From: Isoetes taiwanensis | Taxonomy: Eukaryota > Streptophyta > Lycopodiopsida > Isoetales > Isoetaceae | Length of the DNA: 64,000 bases | Reading direction: 5' to 3' | NCBI GenBank assembly: GCA_021234155.1 | Contig: JAJEKV010000078.1 | Span: 2,418,001-2,482,000 of the forward strand | Shown here: piece by piece, positions 12,829 through 23,544 of the stretch | Numbering within the stretch: the first letter of the stretch is position 1 | Layout: each line of letters starts with the position of its first letter | Notes under the pieces: model-generated | What the model saw: the letters and a program-made list of their open reading frames with translations, nothing else | Told to the model about the DNA's origin: nothing | Database searches by the model: none | Made by a program: the position numbers and the translations under genes

Positions 12829-12870
12829 CTGATGCTTTTTCTGACAAAAAACCCTCATTCTCTTGTAGTG
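12829..12870 (-). repeat. CACTA right terminal inverted repeat
   Basis: Ends CTCATTCTCTTGTAGTG at 12,854-12,870, then ATG (12,871-12,873), the second copy of the target duplication. Confidence 0.93.
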
Positions 12871-12873
12871 ATG

Positions 12874-13360
12874 CAGGAGGCAGTTTTATCTAAGATCCAT
12901 CTTATTAATTCTCCATAGCAGCGTGTTCAATTGGAATCAAGTATTACTGTCGATGACTTGCATTCTGCTGTAAACTCTTTAAAGAAGAATAAGTGCCCAG
13001 GCTTGGATGGTTTTCTTGCAGAGTTTTTTCAAGCTTATTGGAATTGGCTTGGTGATGATGTCATCAATGCTTTCTCCGAAGTTTCGCGGTTCGGGAGCTT
13101 GGATAAGATCATCAACACCGGTTGCATTTCCTTTATTCCTAAGTGCAAAGAGCCTAAACCCATCTCAGATTTGCTCTATAACTTTGCTATTTATGGTGTA
13201 CAAGATCTTTTGCTACTGCCTTGGCGAGGAAGTGAGAAATATCTTGGCGTAATCTATCTCCTTCACACAAATCGATTTTTACCTAAGCTACCGTATTCTT
13301 GATAATGTAGCCGCAATTTATGAGGGGATGTATTGGGCGCTAAAAGGGTCGAAGACATTA
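12874..13360 (+). pseudogene. LINE-A reverse transcriptase, fingers region
   Basis: This continues LINE-A ORF2 after the CACTA insertion. The motif LKKNKCPGLDGFLAEFFQAY and then GCISFIPKCKEPKPIS are the N-terminal reverse-transcriptase blocks of plant L1 elements. An in-frame TAG follows LINSP, and the frame is lost after the PIS block. The last residues before LINE-B are GSKTLYLSN. Confidence 0.8.
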
Positions 13361-13373
13361 TATCTCTCAAATT
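13361..13373 (+). repeat. LINE-B target-site duplication, left copy
   Basis: TATCTCTCAAATT, identical to 32,807-32,819. LINE-A reverse transcriptase reads up to this copy and continues from the other, at KLDFAKAYDSIDW, with one frame offset. Confidence 0.88.
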
Positions 13374-13753
13374 TTTTGAGGTAAGATTAAATATATGTAT
13401 TAATAAAAAACAGTATGTACAATGAGACCCTCTCTGGAGTAAATAGAAAGCATTACAGCTTAAAATGATGTTATGAATCACAACACGGTAATCGCAGAGA
13501 ACATCTTCTGCCTTCCCTACTTTAGGGGTACTATCTGAGTCAGCCCATCTTCACCATAAAGCGGGTACTATGAGGAAAGCAACTCCGTTCCACTACTGGG
13601 TCCACATAACATTCTCAATTCTGAATAGATCGAATACCTGAGCCATTGTCATCACTTGCTTCATTATCAGCCCAATGACATTTAAAATAAGAGTAGAACC
13701 CATGTAAGGATCCAAGTCTGTCAAGATCCTTGTTGTAGTTAATACCATACCTT

Positions 13754-15535
13754 CTATGATGTGATAGCACCATCAGCCACTTCTAAGTTGAAAGAATTCT
13801 TTAGCTTCAATATGGAGATCCCTTGGCCACCAAGTGCCACATCACACCGGTGCTTCCAGATGACCCATAGCGCAATATTCACTAAAGAGGCTTCGATATT
13901 GCATCTATCAATGATCAATAAATCAGGCCACCTCAGATGGTGTACCATCAGTCCAATAATGGGGCAAACCCCGTGCGTAACTCGCGATCCGGGGCGTAAG
14001 AAGAGGTGTTCAATAGATTCAAATGATATGGCAACCAAGTGGACATCTATCGTTGTCCAGAATACCCTTATTAAATAAACTTTCCTTTGTACTAATCCCC
14101 CCTTGCAAAGCTGTCCACCTGAAGAATTGTATCTTTCTTGAACAAAGAGACTTCCAGGAGTTGGCTAAAGCAGTTTTGGCAACTTCATTGCTCACCCCAA
14201 GCCTTGCCTCTGGCTATCAAGGGAGTATCTACACACACCCCTCGATAGATTCTAGCCACACTATATTGTGCATGACCATCAAAATGCCATTCCTCACAAG
14301 GTCCCACTGCTCCGTATAGGTTGGTGACATTGCCTAAGATATCTCGTAGCACCTTACTGGTCACCTTCACCGGGTTCGATTTTACTCTTAAATGTAGTCC
14401 AACGTACCCATCCGCCATTCATCCACAAATGCCGCAACCTAGTGATTCCACGCTTCTTCCACTTAATGAAGATGCGGGGTGAGAGAGGGCCGAGGAAGGC
14501 CCTCCTCCCCCATACCCCTCGGTATTCCAAAATAAGTCGAAACCACCGCTTCCCTAGGAGGATCCATAGGGGTGAAAAGATGTTGCACATCCAGCCACGC
14601 TTGGAGAATCTTTCTCATCACAGGAGATGTCCCAGGGGCTATCTTGAAACTAAAATAGAAAGCTCCAAACTCGTCTCCGGGGAGAGCTGGCTTTCCCAAG
14701 AGCTTACCTTGCTTCAACCAATAGGATATAAATTTCAAAGCAGGTGATAAAGCAGATGACTCACCTTGTAGTACTCTCCAAACAAATTTAGCTGCCAGGG
14801 CCTGTGCCTGAGTGAAGGGGTCTTTGCAGCCCAAACCCCCATCCCTTTTATCCCGACACAGCTCCTCCCAGGCCACCTTAGCCATGCCACCCCAGATGAA
14901 TTTCCTGATGATAGTTTGCATTTGATTGTAAACCCCTTTCTGGGCAATCATCGCTGATGAGTAATAAATATGAGAGGCAGCTAGCACTGCATTAGCAACT
15001 GTCACACGCCCAGATGTTGCCAAGGTCCTTGTGGACCATAGACCTACCTTCTTTCTGAGTTTATCCAGTATGGGGGCCTAGAGGCCTTTGAGGTTGTCTG
15101 AAAGCACCAGGGGAAGACCCAGGAGCTTAACTCCATTCCCCACCGCCACAATCGAAAACCCGTGATCCCCGGCCGAGGATCAATGGGGCTATCTCAAGCC
15201 CGTGAGAACGCATTACACTTATTTGCATTAAGACCAATTCCGGATATAACCTCAAAGGACATCGTAATCTCTCAAATGACCGAAATTGTTGTCATCATAT
15301 CCGAGGAACATGAAGGTGTCATCCGTGATATTGCATAATTGTTAACTTTTCTCGCACCCGAAAAGTAAGCCCTTCCGCATCCCCCTCTAACATCTTTTAA
15401 CCCAACCATTCTTGTCAAAAGGTTAGCCATGATGAGGAATGTGTAAGGAGTGAGGGGGCAGCCTGCCTAATCCCCTTCTTAAATTTAAACAGTCCCGATG
15501 GTTGCCCATTAATCGTGACCGACGCAGATCGCACA
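13754..15535 (-). pseudogene. LINE-B ORF2 3' half: RT palm, thumb and zf-RVT
   Basis: On the minus strand from 15,535 the reading NVRSASVTINGQPSGLFKFK and then KKGIRQ is the block that precedes the catalytic YADD. At about 15,300-15,345 DDTFMFLGYDD is readable, with about 8 extra bases breaking the YADD. The thumb-like region is a good open frame at 15,023-14,463 (SGRVTVANAVLAASHIYYSS, KVAWEELCRDKRDGGLGCKD). The zf-RVT region and a W-x-I-W-K-H-R-C-D block end near 13,754. Several frameshifts are present. Confidence 0.8.
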
Positions 15536-15538
15536 TTA

Positions 15539-15568
15539 GAGTTTTTTTTTTGAGGTCAAATAAGGGCC
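15539..15568 (+). repeat. Element C left terminal inverted repeat
   Basis: GAG plus ten T, then GAGGTCAAATAAGGGCC. It pairs with 28,555-28,581. Flanking CATTAGAG is also mirrored at the right end, which makes the exact terminus ambiguous by about six bases. Confidence 0.75.
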
Positions 15569-15764
15569 TCCTAAGAATATATTAGGGGGCCACCACGTAG
15601 GATCCCGAACCTAGCTTCCCCCCTCCATACCTAAATTTCACTCTCCCCTAACCTAACTACCTAACCTCCAACCTAACCCCCAACCTAACCCCGCAATCAT
15701 TATTTCCTAACGACCAATATTTGATGATTATATCTAGGATTTTCGTTTTCCCACCTTCGAGCTT

Positions 15765-16700
15765 ATGCCATCGAAGCTTCAAAGACCATCGATCGAGCTT
15801 GCCCTCGCGCCCATCGACCTTGCCATCGCGCCATCGAAGCCCAACGATCTTGCCATCGCTCCGCGCCAGTGCGCTTTTGAATTGATTATGGCGGATTCTT
15901 GCCCGAGAAATAGAGCGAAATTTTTCAATTTCGCCTCGCTTGTTGGCAAGAATCTTCCTAATTCTAATCTCCGCCCCGGTTCTCGGTCTTTTGCAACGCC
16001 AATGGCAAAGGTATTTGGTTTCCGAGTCGCCATTGCATTCCTTTGAGTGTTCTTCCTTCTAATACTTCGCTTCGTGATCAAACTAATTCCGAGGGTCAAT
16101 TTAGAGTGCAAGTGCCGAAGAATGCCCGCCTTTAGTGAATAAGTTCACTTGAAGCAACCAATAGATGAAGATGCATTGCGAAGCTTCGAGCCATGAATAT
16201 AGACCTCTCGGGCTAAAGGCCAATCAGATCCATGTGATCCTTTCACTCGAGCCCATCCAAACTTCCACTCGTGATCCGGTCTTATTGAATTTGCTTGTAA
16301 GGGACAGCAAGGGTTACTAGGTTACCGTAATAATTTGGTTAATGGTAATATCGATCCACATTTGCGTGCCATGTATAACCACTTGTATGGATTCAATTGC
16401 AAAGTTTTATCGATGTTAATCAGCCCAACAGCGAACTACTTTCTGTCTCAACAATGCCGCAAGCTCAATGAATTGGAGGTAGAAAATCAGAAATTGGTGA
16501 TCGAGATGAATGCACTTTGCAGAAAGGAATGAAGAGGGTTGGCGCAAGAAAATGATTCCCTTTACAAGCGGGTCAAACGCTTAAAAAGAACTCCACTGGG
16601 GATCAGGGAGAGGGCAAAAAACCTGAAGCCCATAAATATATTAGCCCCTGGGGGTGGAGGCTCAAAAAAAAGGGTCATGGCTATTAAAAAGCATGTTGAT
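15765..16700 (+). pseudogene. Element C decayed ORF with predicted coiled coil
   Basis: Open stretches read as one protein with breaks. An alanine, isoleucine and proline-rich start is followed near 16,430-16,590 by a heptad-like stretch (KLNELEVENQKLVIEMNALC, then LAQENDSLYKRVKRLK) typical of a coiled coil. Stops and shifts interrupt it, and the family is not recognised. Immediately downstream (16,753-16,853) a unit of about 51 bp containing TTAGTTACTAAAGATGATGT is duplicated in tandem. Confidence 0.35.
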
Positions 16701-17040
16701 CCAAATCTTGCGTAAGAAAATAAGAGAAAACCTCGCTAATATTGCTTGTTATTAAAGAAATTAGTTACTAAAGATGATGTATTGAGAATGTTAAAGCTTC
16801 CCGAAAAGAAATTAGTTACTAAAGATGATGTATTGAGAATGTTAAAGCTTCCCGGTAGCATTCAACTTAGGAAAGTCTGTAGTATATCAACCAAGCTGCG
16901 TGAGTTGGGGAATAGTCAAACCTCGTAATCAGTGCAAAGAACCGTGTGACAATGTCTAATAAGTAGGCAAGCTTATATTGCTTTGTTCGGATGCTTGCGG
17001 GATGGCTTTAAACAACAAGGCATTACCAAAACTATTCTAC

Positions 17041-18240
17041 TACCAAGGATGACTAGCGTGATGACTTGTAGGTCATCGAGAAACGCATAAGTGCAAGAGC
17101 TTTTGGTGATATGTATCACCGACCAACAAAGTCAACTTGGATACATTGGCATCCTATACCAAAGGTAAGAAGAAGTCGAAGTTTGGTGATACTTTCTCCT
17201 TTAATGAAAATAACAATTGCTTTGATAGACTTAACTAGAATGCTTCAGCTTTTGGTTCGATTTTATGATATGAAGGTAGAAGAGTGCTACCGCAAACTAA
17301 GAATTGTTTTGAAGTCGGATGAAATGGAATTGGTGAAAGACGAGAAGTACGAGAGGGTTTCACGAGTCTAATGAACGAGCTTTGAATACAGTGGAATGAA
17401 GAGTCAAATCTAGATGATAAGTTTTCCGGCCCAAATCAAGATCACATTTGGTGGGTTGATTTATTTCAGGTACCGTGAGGAAAATCACAAAGATAATCTA
17501 AAATGGGTTTTTGATCAAACACCCATTCCCACAATGATTGCCTCTCACGGAATCGGAGAAAAACTTGCAGCCTCGGATATGGTGAGTAATGAGGTTGAAT
17601 GGCATCTTGCCGCAGATTTGAAGACAATAAAATGCATGTACGTAATGAAGCATGGTGTCGGGTAAGACTACTCATGCTTGTCCCTACCGCCTCTATGCAA
17701 GAAGAGATTCAAATTGGATTGGACAAGAGTACATTAGACCGTGGTCCGTGATGAGCCACCAAATAGAGAAGAGAAGGACACAACCTTGATGCCAATTCTC
17801 GCCAATTCCGCTAAGAAGAGTACACATATGCACCCTTCATGCTTTCTTGAGAATCATAGACAAGATGGTTTACATGAGTATCCCGCTTGCTTGGAATAAA
17901 TCACCCCAAAGCTCTAGGAAGCTGCCATGCATGAAGTTGAAAAGGTGCTATCTAATGTGGGACTTCATGGTGGGCACTACAAAATACTTCAAGATCCAAA
18001 GGTATCCCAAAGAAGGTTCCCCGAAAAACCCAAGATGGGTGGTCCAAAGGCTAAGAGGTTTTTGCCTCCCGCGAAAAGAGAACTTATCCGTGTTTGGGAA
18101 GCTTACAAGGATCTTATTGCAGCCGAGGATGATCGAAATGATCGTGGGCGTATCACCAAGAAAATCAAGGCATGGCAGGATTTCTCTCAGACCGGTAAAG
18201 GAAATGCGTAAAAAGGTAGTGCAGAAAAAATGATGTTGCC
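17041..18240 (+). pseudogene. Element C decayed ORF, possible large transposon protein
   Basis: Several overlapping frames with coding-like content: MYHRPTKSTWIHWHPIPK, DLKTIKCMYVMKHGVG, then LHAFLRIIDKMVYMSIP at 17,830-17,890, and a basic stretch KRFLPPAKRELIRVWEAYKD ending near 18,211. A cysteine-containing segment followed by an L-H-x-x-L-R-I-x-D helix recalls large unclassified proteins in eukaryotic mobile elements. That link is from memory of the pattern only. Frames change every 100-300 bases. Confidence 0.3.
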
Positions 18241-18779
18241 AAATTCCGTGAGGCAGTCACAAACTTCACTAAGTCTTTCCCCGACCAAGATGGGGTGAGG
18301 CCAATTTGACTCACTATGTCCATATTCTGCTCGCATTACATGGCGGTGGTTTGTCGTGAGTATGGAAGCCCGGGAATTTGGAATACATAGGGAATGGAGA
18401 AGTCCCATAAGCAAGCAAAGAATGCATTCTTCCGCTTCACTCAACACAGAGGTTCAGGGTTGGGAATTCCTTGCAGCAGATGTGTCAATGGTTTTACGTG
18501 TAAGGATCGTGGTGCAAGTGGGTGAAGAAATCACGAACCGTGAGTGAATCAACACTTGCTAAGTTGTTTAGACAAAACCCAAATTTAAAAAAAGAGGGCA
18601 GCTTGGTATAAGTCCGCACCGTTGAGCGATCAAGGAAGTGGAGATCAATGAGATGTAGGCAAGGCAAAGGTTATGTCCATATTGAGAGCTCCCCGATAAC
18701 GCCTCTACCGTAAAAAGAGTTGGTTTATTTATCGCCGATAGTGCTCGGGCAGCGAAATGTTGTGTTGCAAGTAAATTGA

Positions 18780-19235
18780 TGCATGTATTGCACATCGCGG
18801 GCGACGGTGCGCAAATATGGCCCTCAGAATTCAACCGATTCGCGTGATTTCGCGACCGTAGCCACCTGCGCGTAAATAGGCCCCCGCAATAATTTGTAAT
18901 CTCGGCCGATTTCGCACCGCGGGCTACTGCGTGCGAAATAGGCCCTTCAATAATTTGTAATCGAAATGATTTCACACCGGGCTACGGTCAAGGAAATAGG
19001 CCCTTCAATAATTTGTAATCGAAATGATTTCGCACCGCGGGCGACGGTGCGAAATATGGCCCTCAGAATCAAACCGACTCACGTATTTTCGCGACCGTGA
19101 GCCACCTGCGCAAAATAGGCCCCGCAATAATTTGTAATCTCAATGATTTCGCGACCGCGGGCTACCGTATAAATAGGCCCTTCAATAATTTGTACTGAAA
19201 TCAATTTTGCACCGGCTACGGTGCAAATATGGGCC
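18780..19235. repeat. Hairpin repeat cluster 1 of element C
   Basis: Seven or eight tandem units of about 55-60 bases, each built on TTTCGCACCG, a short GC loop, and CGGTGCGAAA, followed by AGGCCCTTCAATAATTTGTA. The arms are complementary, so each unit can form a hairpin. Individual copies differ mainly by loss of short CG-containing bits. The cluster sits between the plus-strand ORFs on the left and the minus-strand ORFs on the right. Confidence 0.85.
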
Positions 19236-19384
19236 AAGAATCAGAGAATATTAACATATTAGAGAACATATTAACATATTAGAGAATATTTATAGAACAT
19301 ATTATCACGTATCATATGAAATATTTATGATAGATAGCAAAGGTTACTAGAGACCACGGGCAAGATGTCCCTAGTAACCTTCCC

Positions 19385-19980
19385 CTAGGTTCCTAACCCC
19401 TTCCCCTTTCCCCTCCCCCTCACAGGTGTAACCCATGCATCCGGGTTAGGAGTCAAGAGCTCACGCCGCCCCAGCCTGATTCTTCCCACCATATGGGGTA
19501 CCTTGTCATTAGAAAAGTAATTCCACAGATGATATTCACGAAAAGAAGAGCGGATCCAACTCCACAAAACCGTTGTACACGCTTGTAGTACACCCTAATA
19601 AGGCCATACATCCGTCCCTTTACAAATTTCATGAATGAACTCGATATGTATGCATCCAGAGAGTGTGCTAAATATCCAAAGATTTAAGAAGAGGCCTCAA
19701 TTGCTGTAGCATCTCGGCCCAGATAAGGAGGGGGTTCAAGCATTCCCCTCATTGCAAGTCTCCTATAAAATTCGGGATGGATTAATTTCCATCGCTGGCT
19801 CACGACCACAATCAAATCGCCTGCAATGAAGTTGACAACTCCATTGTAAGCTCCTTGGTTGGACTGTACGCAACCTCCACTCCAAGAAATGGTCCCATAG
19901 CTCATCCATTCCAGGCCGCATGTAATGCTCCTCGGCATGCTTGCACCCTTCCGAGTAGCCCAGGGAGGATTGGGTCCAAT
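19385..19980 (-). pseudogene. Element C minus-strand decayed ORF, copy 1
   Basis: Frames on the minus strand read VVNFIAGDLIVVVSQRWKLI, EPPPYLGRDATAIEA, then KGRMYGLIRVYYKRVQRFC and WSWIRSSFREYHLWNYF. A related arrangement is visible at 20,940-21,360 on the same strand (RRLINFIIDRYTRHLPPFG, NEKNRIYILIELYDFHYKSF), so the two look like tandem paralogues. Function unknown. Confidence 0.3.
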
Positions 19981-19984
19981 CATT

Positions 19985-20345
19985 TGCACAAGCAAGCAAG
20001 CAACAAGGAGCAGAGCAAGGAACAAGGAGCAAGAAGCAAGGAAGAAGACCAAGTAGCAAGGAACAAGGATCAAGATCAAGTAGGAAGAAGCAAGGAACAA
20101 GGAAGATCAAGGAGCAAGAAGGTCAAGGAACAAGGAAGACCAAGTAGCAAGAACCAGGTAGATGAAGTAGCAAGGAACAAGGATCAAGATCAAGTAGCAA
20201 GAAGCAAGGAACAAGAAGATCATGGAACAAGGAAGCAAGGAACAAGATCAAGTAGCAAGATCAAGAGCAAGGAACAAGACCAAGTAGCATGAAGTAGCAC
20301 GAAGATGAAGGAGCAAGAAGCAAGGATCAAGATCAATTAGCAAAG
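19985..20345 (+). repeat. Degenerate purine-rich minisatellite
   Basis: Repeated AAGGAACAAGGA, CAAGTAGCAAG and AAGATCAAGTAG phrases with no fixed period. Long open frames over it are low complexity and not taken as genes. Confidence 0.8.
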
Positions 20346-20560
20346 AACACGGAACACAAGGTGAGAAGTGAAAGCAAGGTGAGAACACGAGAAGTGAAAG
20401 CAATGTGAAAACATGGAACAAAGGTGAGAAGTGAAAGCAAGGTGAAAGAATTTATAGCTACGACTCCAATAATGTTGAAGTATAATACTAATACTGTTGA
20501 AGTATAATACCAAGAAAGTTGAAGAATAATACCAATAATGTTGAAGTATTATACCCTTTG
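20336..20560 (+). repeat. Dispersed repeat R1, copy in element C
   Basis: TAGCAAAGAACACGGAACAC, then several AGGTGAGAAGTGAAAGCA units, then GAATTTATAGCTACGA and AATAATGTTGAAGTATAATA units. A second copy is at 42,327-42,540. Confidence 0.88.
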
Positions 20561-20939
20561 GTGGTGGCGAAAGATGGGCCCGTGAATTAAAAACGATCCA
20601 CGTGATTTTCGCGATCGTAGCCACGGTGCTAAAATAGGCCCTTCAATAATTTTTAAGTGAGGCGATTTCAAGACCGCGGGCCACGGTCCCGAATATGACC
20701 ACAAATAAAACATTCACATGAGAAAATACAAGGAAAATGGTAGAAGAAACCATTCAATTACACTAAAAGTGTAAGATTGCCAAGATAATACATGATAATA
20801 TGAGGATGTTACTTAATTACACGGAAATCACTTGCTTATATACTTAATTTCTATGAAAATCTTTATACCAAATTCAAAGGGAGTATCTTCACCGTGATAT
20901 GTAATGTGATATGTGTCGTGGTGCTATGTAGCCATAGAT

Positions 20940-21360
20940 CACGGTATCCCAAGGAATTGTATCCCGTGGGGAATCTAGACAAGAACTACGTGATGTTGAA
21001 GTCAAGGAACTAATAGGAGCTTACCAATATCCACAAAAGATTTGTAATGGAAGTCGTAAAGTTCAATGAGGATATAAATCCTATTCTTCTCATTAGTAGG
21101 AATGACCGTAGGCACATACCGATCCGTAGAGTAGGCCATGAAACCATGGAAAAGCATGTCCTTCAACCGTTCTAGCCTATCTTCTAAATCTGAGGGGGTT
21201 CAAGAAGTCCCAAAGCACTTAGAGTGAACCTTGCTTGACTCGAATTGATCTCCTCCAAAGGGAGGGAGATGACGAGTATAGCGATCGATAATGAAGTTGA
21301 TCAGCCGCCTTGCAAGCTCGTGGTTGGACCGCGGACGCCATTGATGCTCCCAAAAGTTGT
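20940..21360 (-). pseudogene. Element C minus-strand decayed ORF, copy 2
   Basis: Reads NFWEHQWRPRSNHELARRLI, then FIIDRYTRHLPPFGGDQFES, DRYVPTVIPTNEKNRIYIL and IELYDFHYKSFV on the minus strand, with at least two breaks. It shows the same order of blocks as 19,385-19,980. Not recognised. Confidence 0.3.
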
Positions 21361-21669
21361 TAAAAAATCATCAAAAGTGCATCGATAACTCGCCAAGACG
21401 CTTGCAGTGTATTCCTGATCAGCCTGGGAGGATGTTCTTGCAAAGTTACCATTTGCAAGAAACTAGTGGAGCGCATAAGGAACAACTAGTGGAGCGCATG
21501 TGTGCAAAGAGCAACAAGAAACTAGACAGGAGGCAAGGAGCATGCAAACAAGAAGGCATTAAAGACAATGAAGGCATAGATGCCTATTTAAAGAGAAATC
21601 GGTATATATGCTATATAATGCACATTATATTTATATATTGTAGCTCATGTAGCATACAGTACCATACAA

Positions 21670-21765
21670 GTATGTATATGATAATAATTTTGGTATGTAT
21701 ATACCATCAATAATTTTGGTGGGTATATACCATCAATAATTTTGGTGGGTATAAATATACATCAA
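21670..21765 (+). repeat. Three-copy 26-bp tandem repeat
   Basis: ATACCATCAATAATTTTGGT repeated with GGGTATAT linkers. Confidence 0.8.
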
Positions 21766-22211
21766 ATTGCCGAAAAGCAATATTGGCATCCGCCTAGCCA
21801 TGTGGTCTCATTCGTCCCTAACGTGATTCCATTACCGCAAGATGAATCACGAAAAAATTTCAAGCAAAGTCGCGAAATAGAAATACCCATGGAAGACTCG
21901 ATGACCACCGCCGCTCTCAATCCTCGCTATTATCCCCGATCCCTTCGATGTTATCATCCATCTAATATGGAATAGAGAGCATCAAATGTACATGATAGAA
22001 AAGATCACCGGGGTGCTCGTGACAATGACTCGTAAGAGTCCCCCTAAATCAATACTGTAATGTATATACACTATATAATGCGCATATTATATACATGTGT
22101 ATTTTGTACATTATGCCGGTATGTATAACCAATAATGCCGCTACAAAGGCATGTCAATAATTTTGTTCGATATAAGTACGGTTCCACTCAATGCGTATAT
22201 GCCCATTTGCT

Positions 22212-22440
22212 ATGTCTCGGCCTCCTCGTCCCCAAGATATGGACTCCATTACTTGCACTATGACATATAATGATCTTTATAGATGTTCTCGTGAGGGGTA
22301 TCCCCTTGATCCCTAGCCGGATGGAGTAGCAGAGGGCCAAATCGCTCTTCCTGAGGGTTTTATCGTGTTGTTATCCACCTTTGAGGGTTCCAGAGCGCGC
22401 CTATGAGAATCGCATCACCAACTACCTTTTCATGATGATC
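22212..22440 (+). pseudogene. YNDL-family small ORF, decayed copy in element C
   Basis: From the ATG at 22,212 the reading contains DSITCTMTYNDLYRC and LDP, then a stop at 22,314. Later a PERAYENRIT segment appears in another frame. This aligns block by block with the intact ORF at 42,602-42,841 (ETITCSMSYNDLVGC, LDP, PERHAYELNAIT). The family is otherwise unknown to me. Confidence 0.55.
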
Positions 22441-22539
22441 CCGATCGCAATAAGCTTCTTCATTCATGTATGCTATGCCTCTTATATGAGTTCTATGTAC
22501 ATGCTATGCCTCTTATATGAGTTATAAGTATGTAACCAT

Positions 22540-22870
22540 AAGTGATACATGTGATCCGGCCTATTTACCGCACATTTTCAATTTGGAAAGCTCTTGGCCA
22601 TTTTCCTTACGTAGATTCTAAATTCAGTTCAAAGATTCTCTTCGCAATGTGTGGAATAAAATCGCTTTCGCACCGTAGTCACGCGGCAAAATTGCCCTCC
22701 AAAAACTTTGGAACCACTATTTTTGCACTCGGTATTACGGTCGCGAAATAGACCTTCCCAAAGTATGTGGAATAGTCATTTTAAGATTGGTATTTACGGT
22801 GCAATAGACCTTCCCACGCAATGTGGAATAGTCATTTTCGCACCGCGGGCCACGGGCCAACACTAGTAGA
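22540..22870. repeat. Hairpin repeat cluster 2 of element C
   Basis: Three or four degenerate units with ATTTTCGCACCG and AATAGACCTTCCCA phrases, the same theme as cluster 1. It lies just beyond the 3' end of the minus-strand H3-like gene. Confidence 0.65.
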
Positions 22871-22974
22871 TAAATGCACACCGCAATAAATAGAATTGCA
22901 AATAATTACGTATAAATATAAAACACTCATGACGATAAATACTAAAACACTCATATATTAAGAAACAAAAAGTG

Positions 22975-23540
22975 TTACAAAAGGATGCTAAGGGAGGCAT
23001 CCACTAAGTATCTAGCTAAGGCATAATCGTTGCCCCTCAAGATGGAACACGCCCTCTCAGGCACACAACAAATGACACTTGCCCTCAAAGAGGCTAATTA
23101 GATGAGCCTCTGTTGCCTCTTGAATTATGTCCAAGGCCTCTCGCCTGATTCTATTCACCTCCTCCTCCACCATCTGGACTGAGTCCGGTTCTCCGTCCCT
23201 CCTCTTCCTCCTTGCTTCCTTCCTCCTCTCAATAATTTGTCGTGATCTCAAACCCGACCATTCTAGCTAAGGCAAGCTTGGGAATCGAGAGGCCGGGTGC
23301 GTGCCGCCAAGCATTAATCTCCCTCAAAGCCCGAGTGCCGGGAGGAGCACCCTTCATCTTCTCGGGGCCACCATATCTAACACTAGGCTCCCCTTCCTTC
23401 GCCTTCCGCTTTATTACCAAGCTTATCGGTCTCCTTGCCTCGTGATCTCTCAAATTTTGTCTCAAGGTAGGAACAAGCCTAGGAGGCTTTGCCGCTTCCG
23501 GATTTCTTCGCCTAGATTTCAGCTTTCGCGGGGCTTCCTA
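22975..23540 (-). pseudogene. Divergent histone H3-fold protein in element C
   Basis: A minus-strand reading contains the H3 core in order. It starts with a basic tail with APRK and KSRRR. PGTRALREI follows (H3 PGTVALREI), then GLSIPKLALARMV (H3 LLIRKLPFQRLV), the end of the alpha-N/alpha-1 region. QEATEAHLISLFEG (H3 QEACEAYLVGLFED) is alpha-2, and ERACSILRG with ALARYL fits alpha-3 (H3 AKRVTIMPKDIQLARRI). The stop is at 22,975-22,977. Between alpha-1 and alpha-2, where H3 has a short loop, there is a charged insert of about 20-25 residues. The frame changes near 23,240 and near 23,064, and no clear start codon was found. A displaced or viral-type histone is likely; a normal H3 or CenH3 is not. 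Confidence 0.75.
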
Positions 23541-23544
23541 GCAC

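Larger units (their letters stand above)
2993..12870. mobile_element. CACTA (En/Spm-like) DNA transposon, complete ends
   Basis: The element starts CACTACAAGAGAATGAG and ends with the exact reverse complement. The match extends to about 42 bases with three mismatches. It is flanked by a 3-bp direct repeat ATG (2,990-2,992 and 12,871-12,873), the target-site length of CACTA elements. Removing the element and one ATG rejoins the LINE-A reading with no gap. Subterminal regions are packed with TGACG/CGTCA motifs. The interior keeps a DUF4216-like transposase tail but no full TnpD, so it is probably non-autonomous. Length is 9,878 bp. Confidence 0.95.

Noticed and set aside
19684-20292. Long open frames over the purine-rich repeat on both strands
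   Set aside because: They are translations of a simple AAGGAACAAGGA-type repeat and have no coding character.
22975-23540. An ordinary host H3 or CenH3 retrocopy
   Set aside because: The loop-1 insert and the low identity outside the core motifs are unlike plant H3; it lies well inside the TIR-bounded element. Not excluded without a phylogeny.
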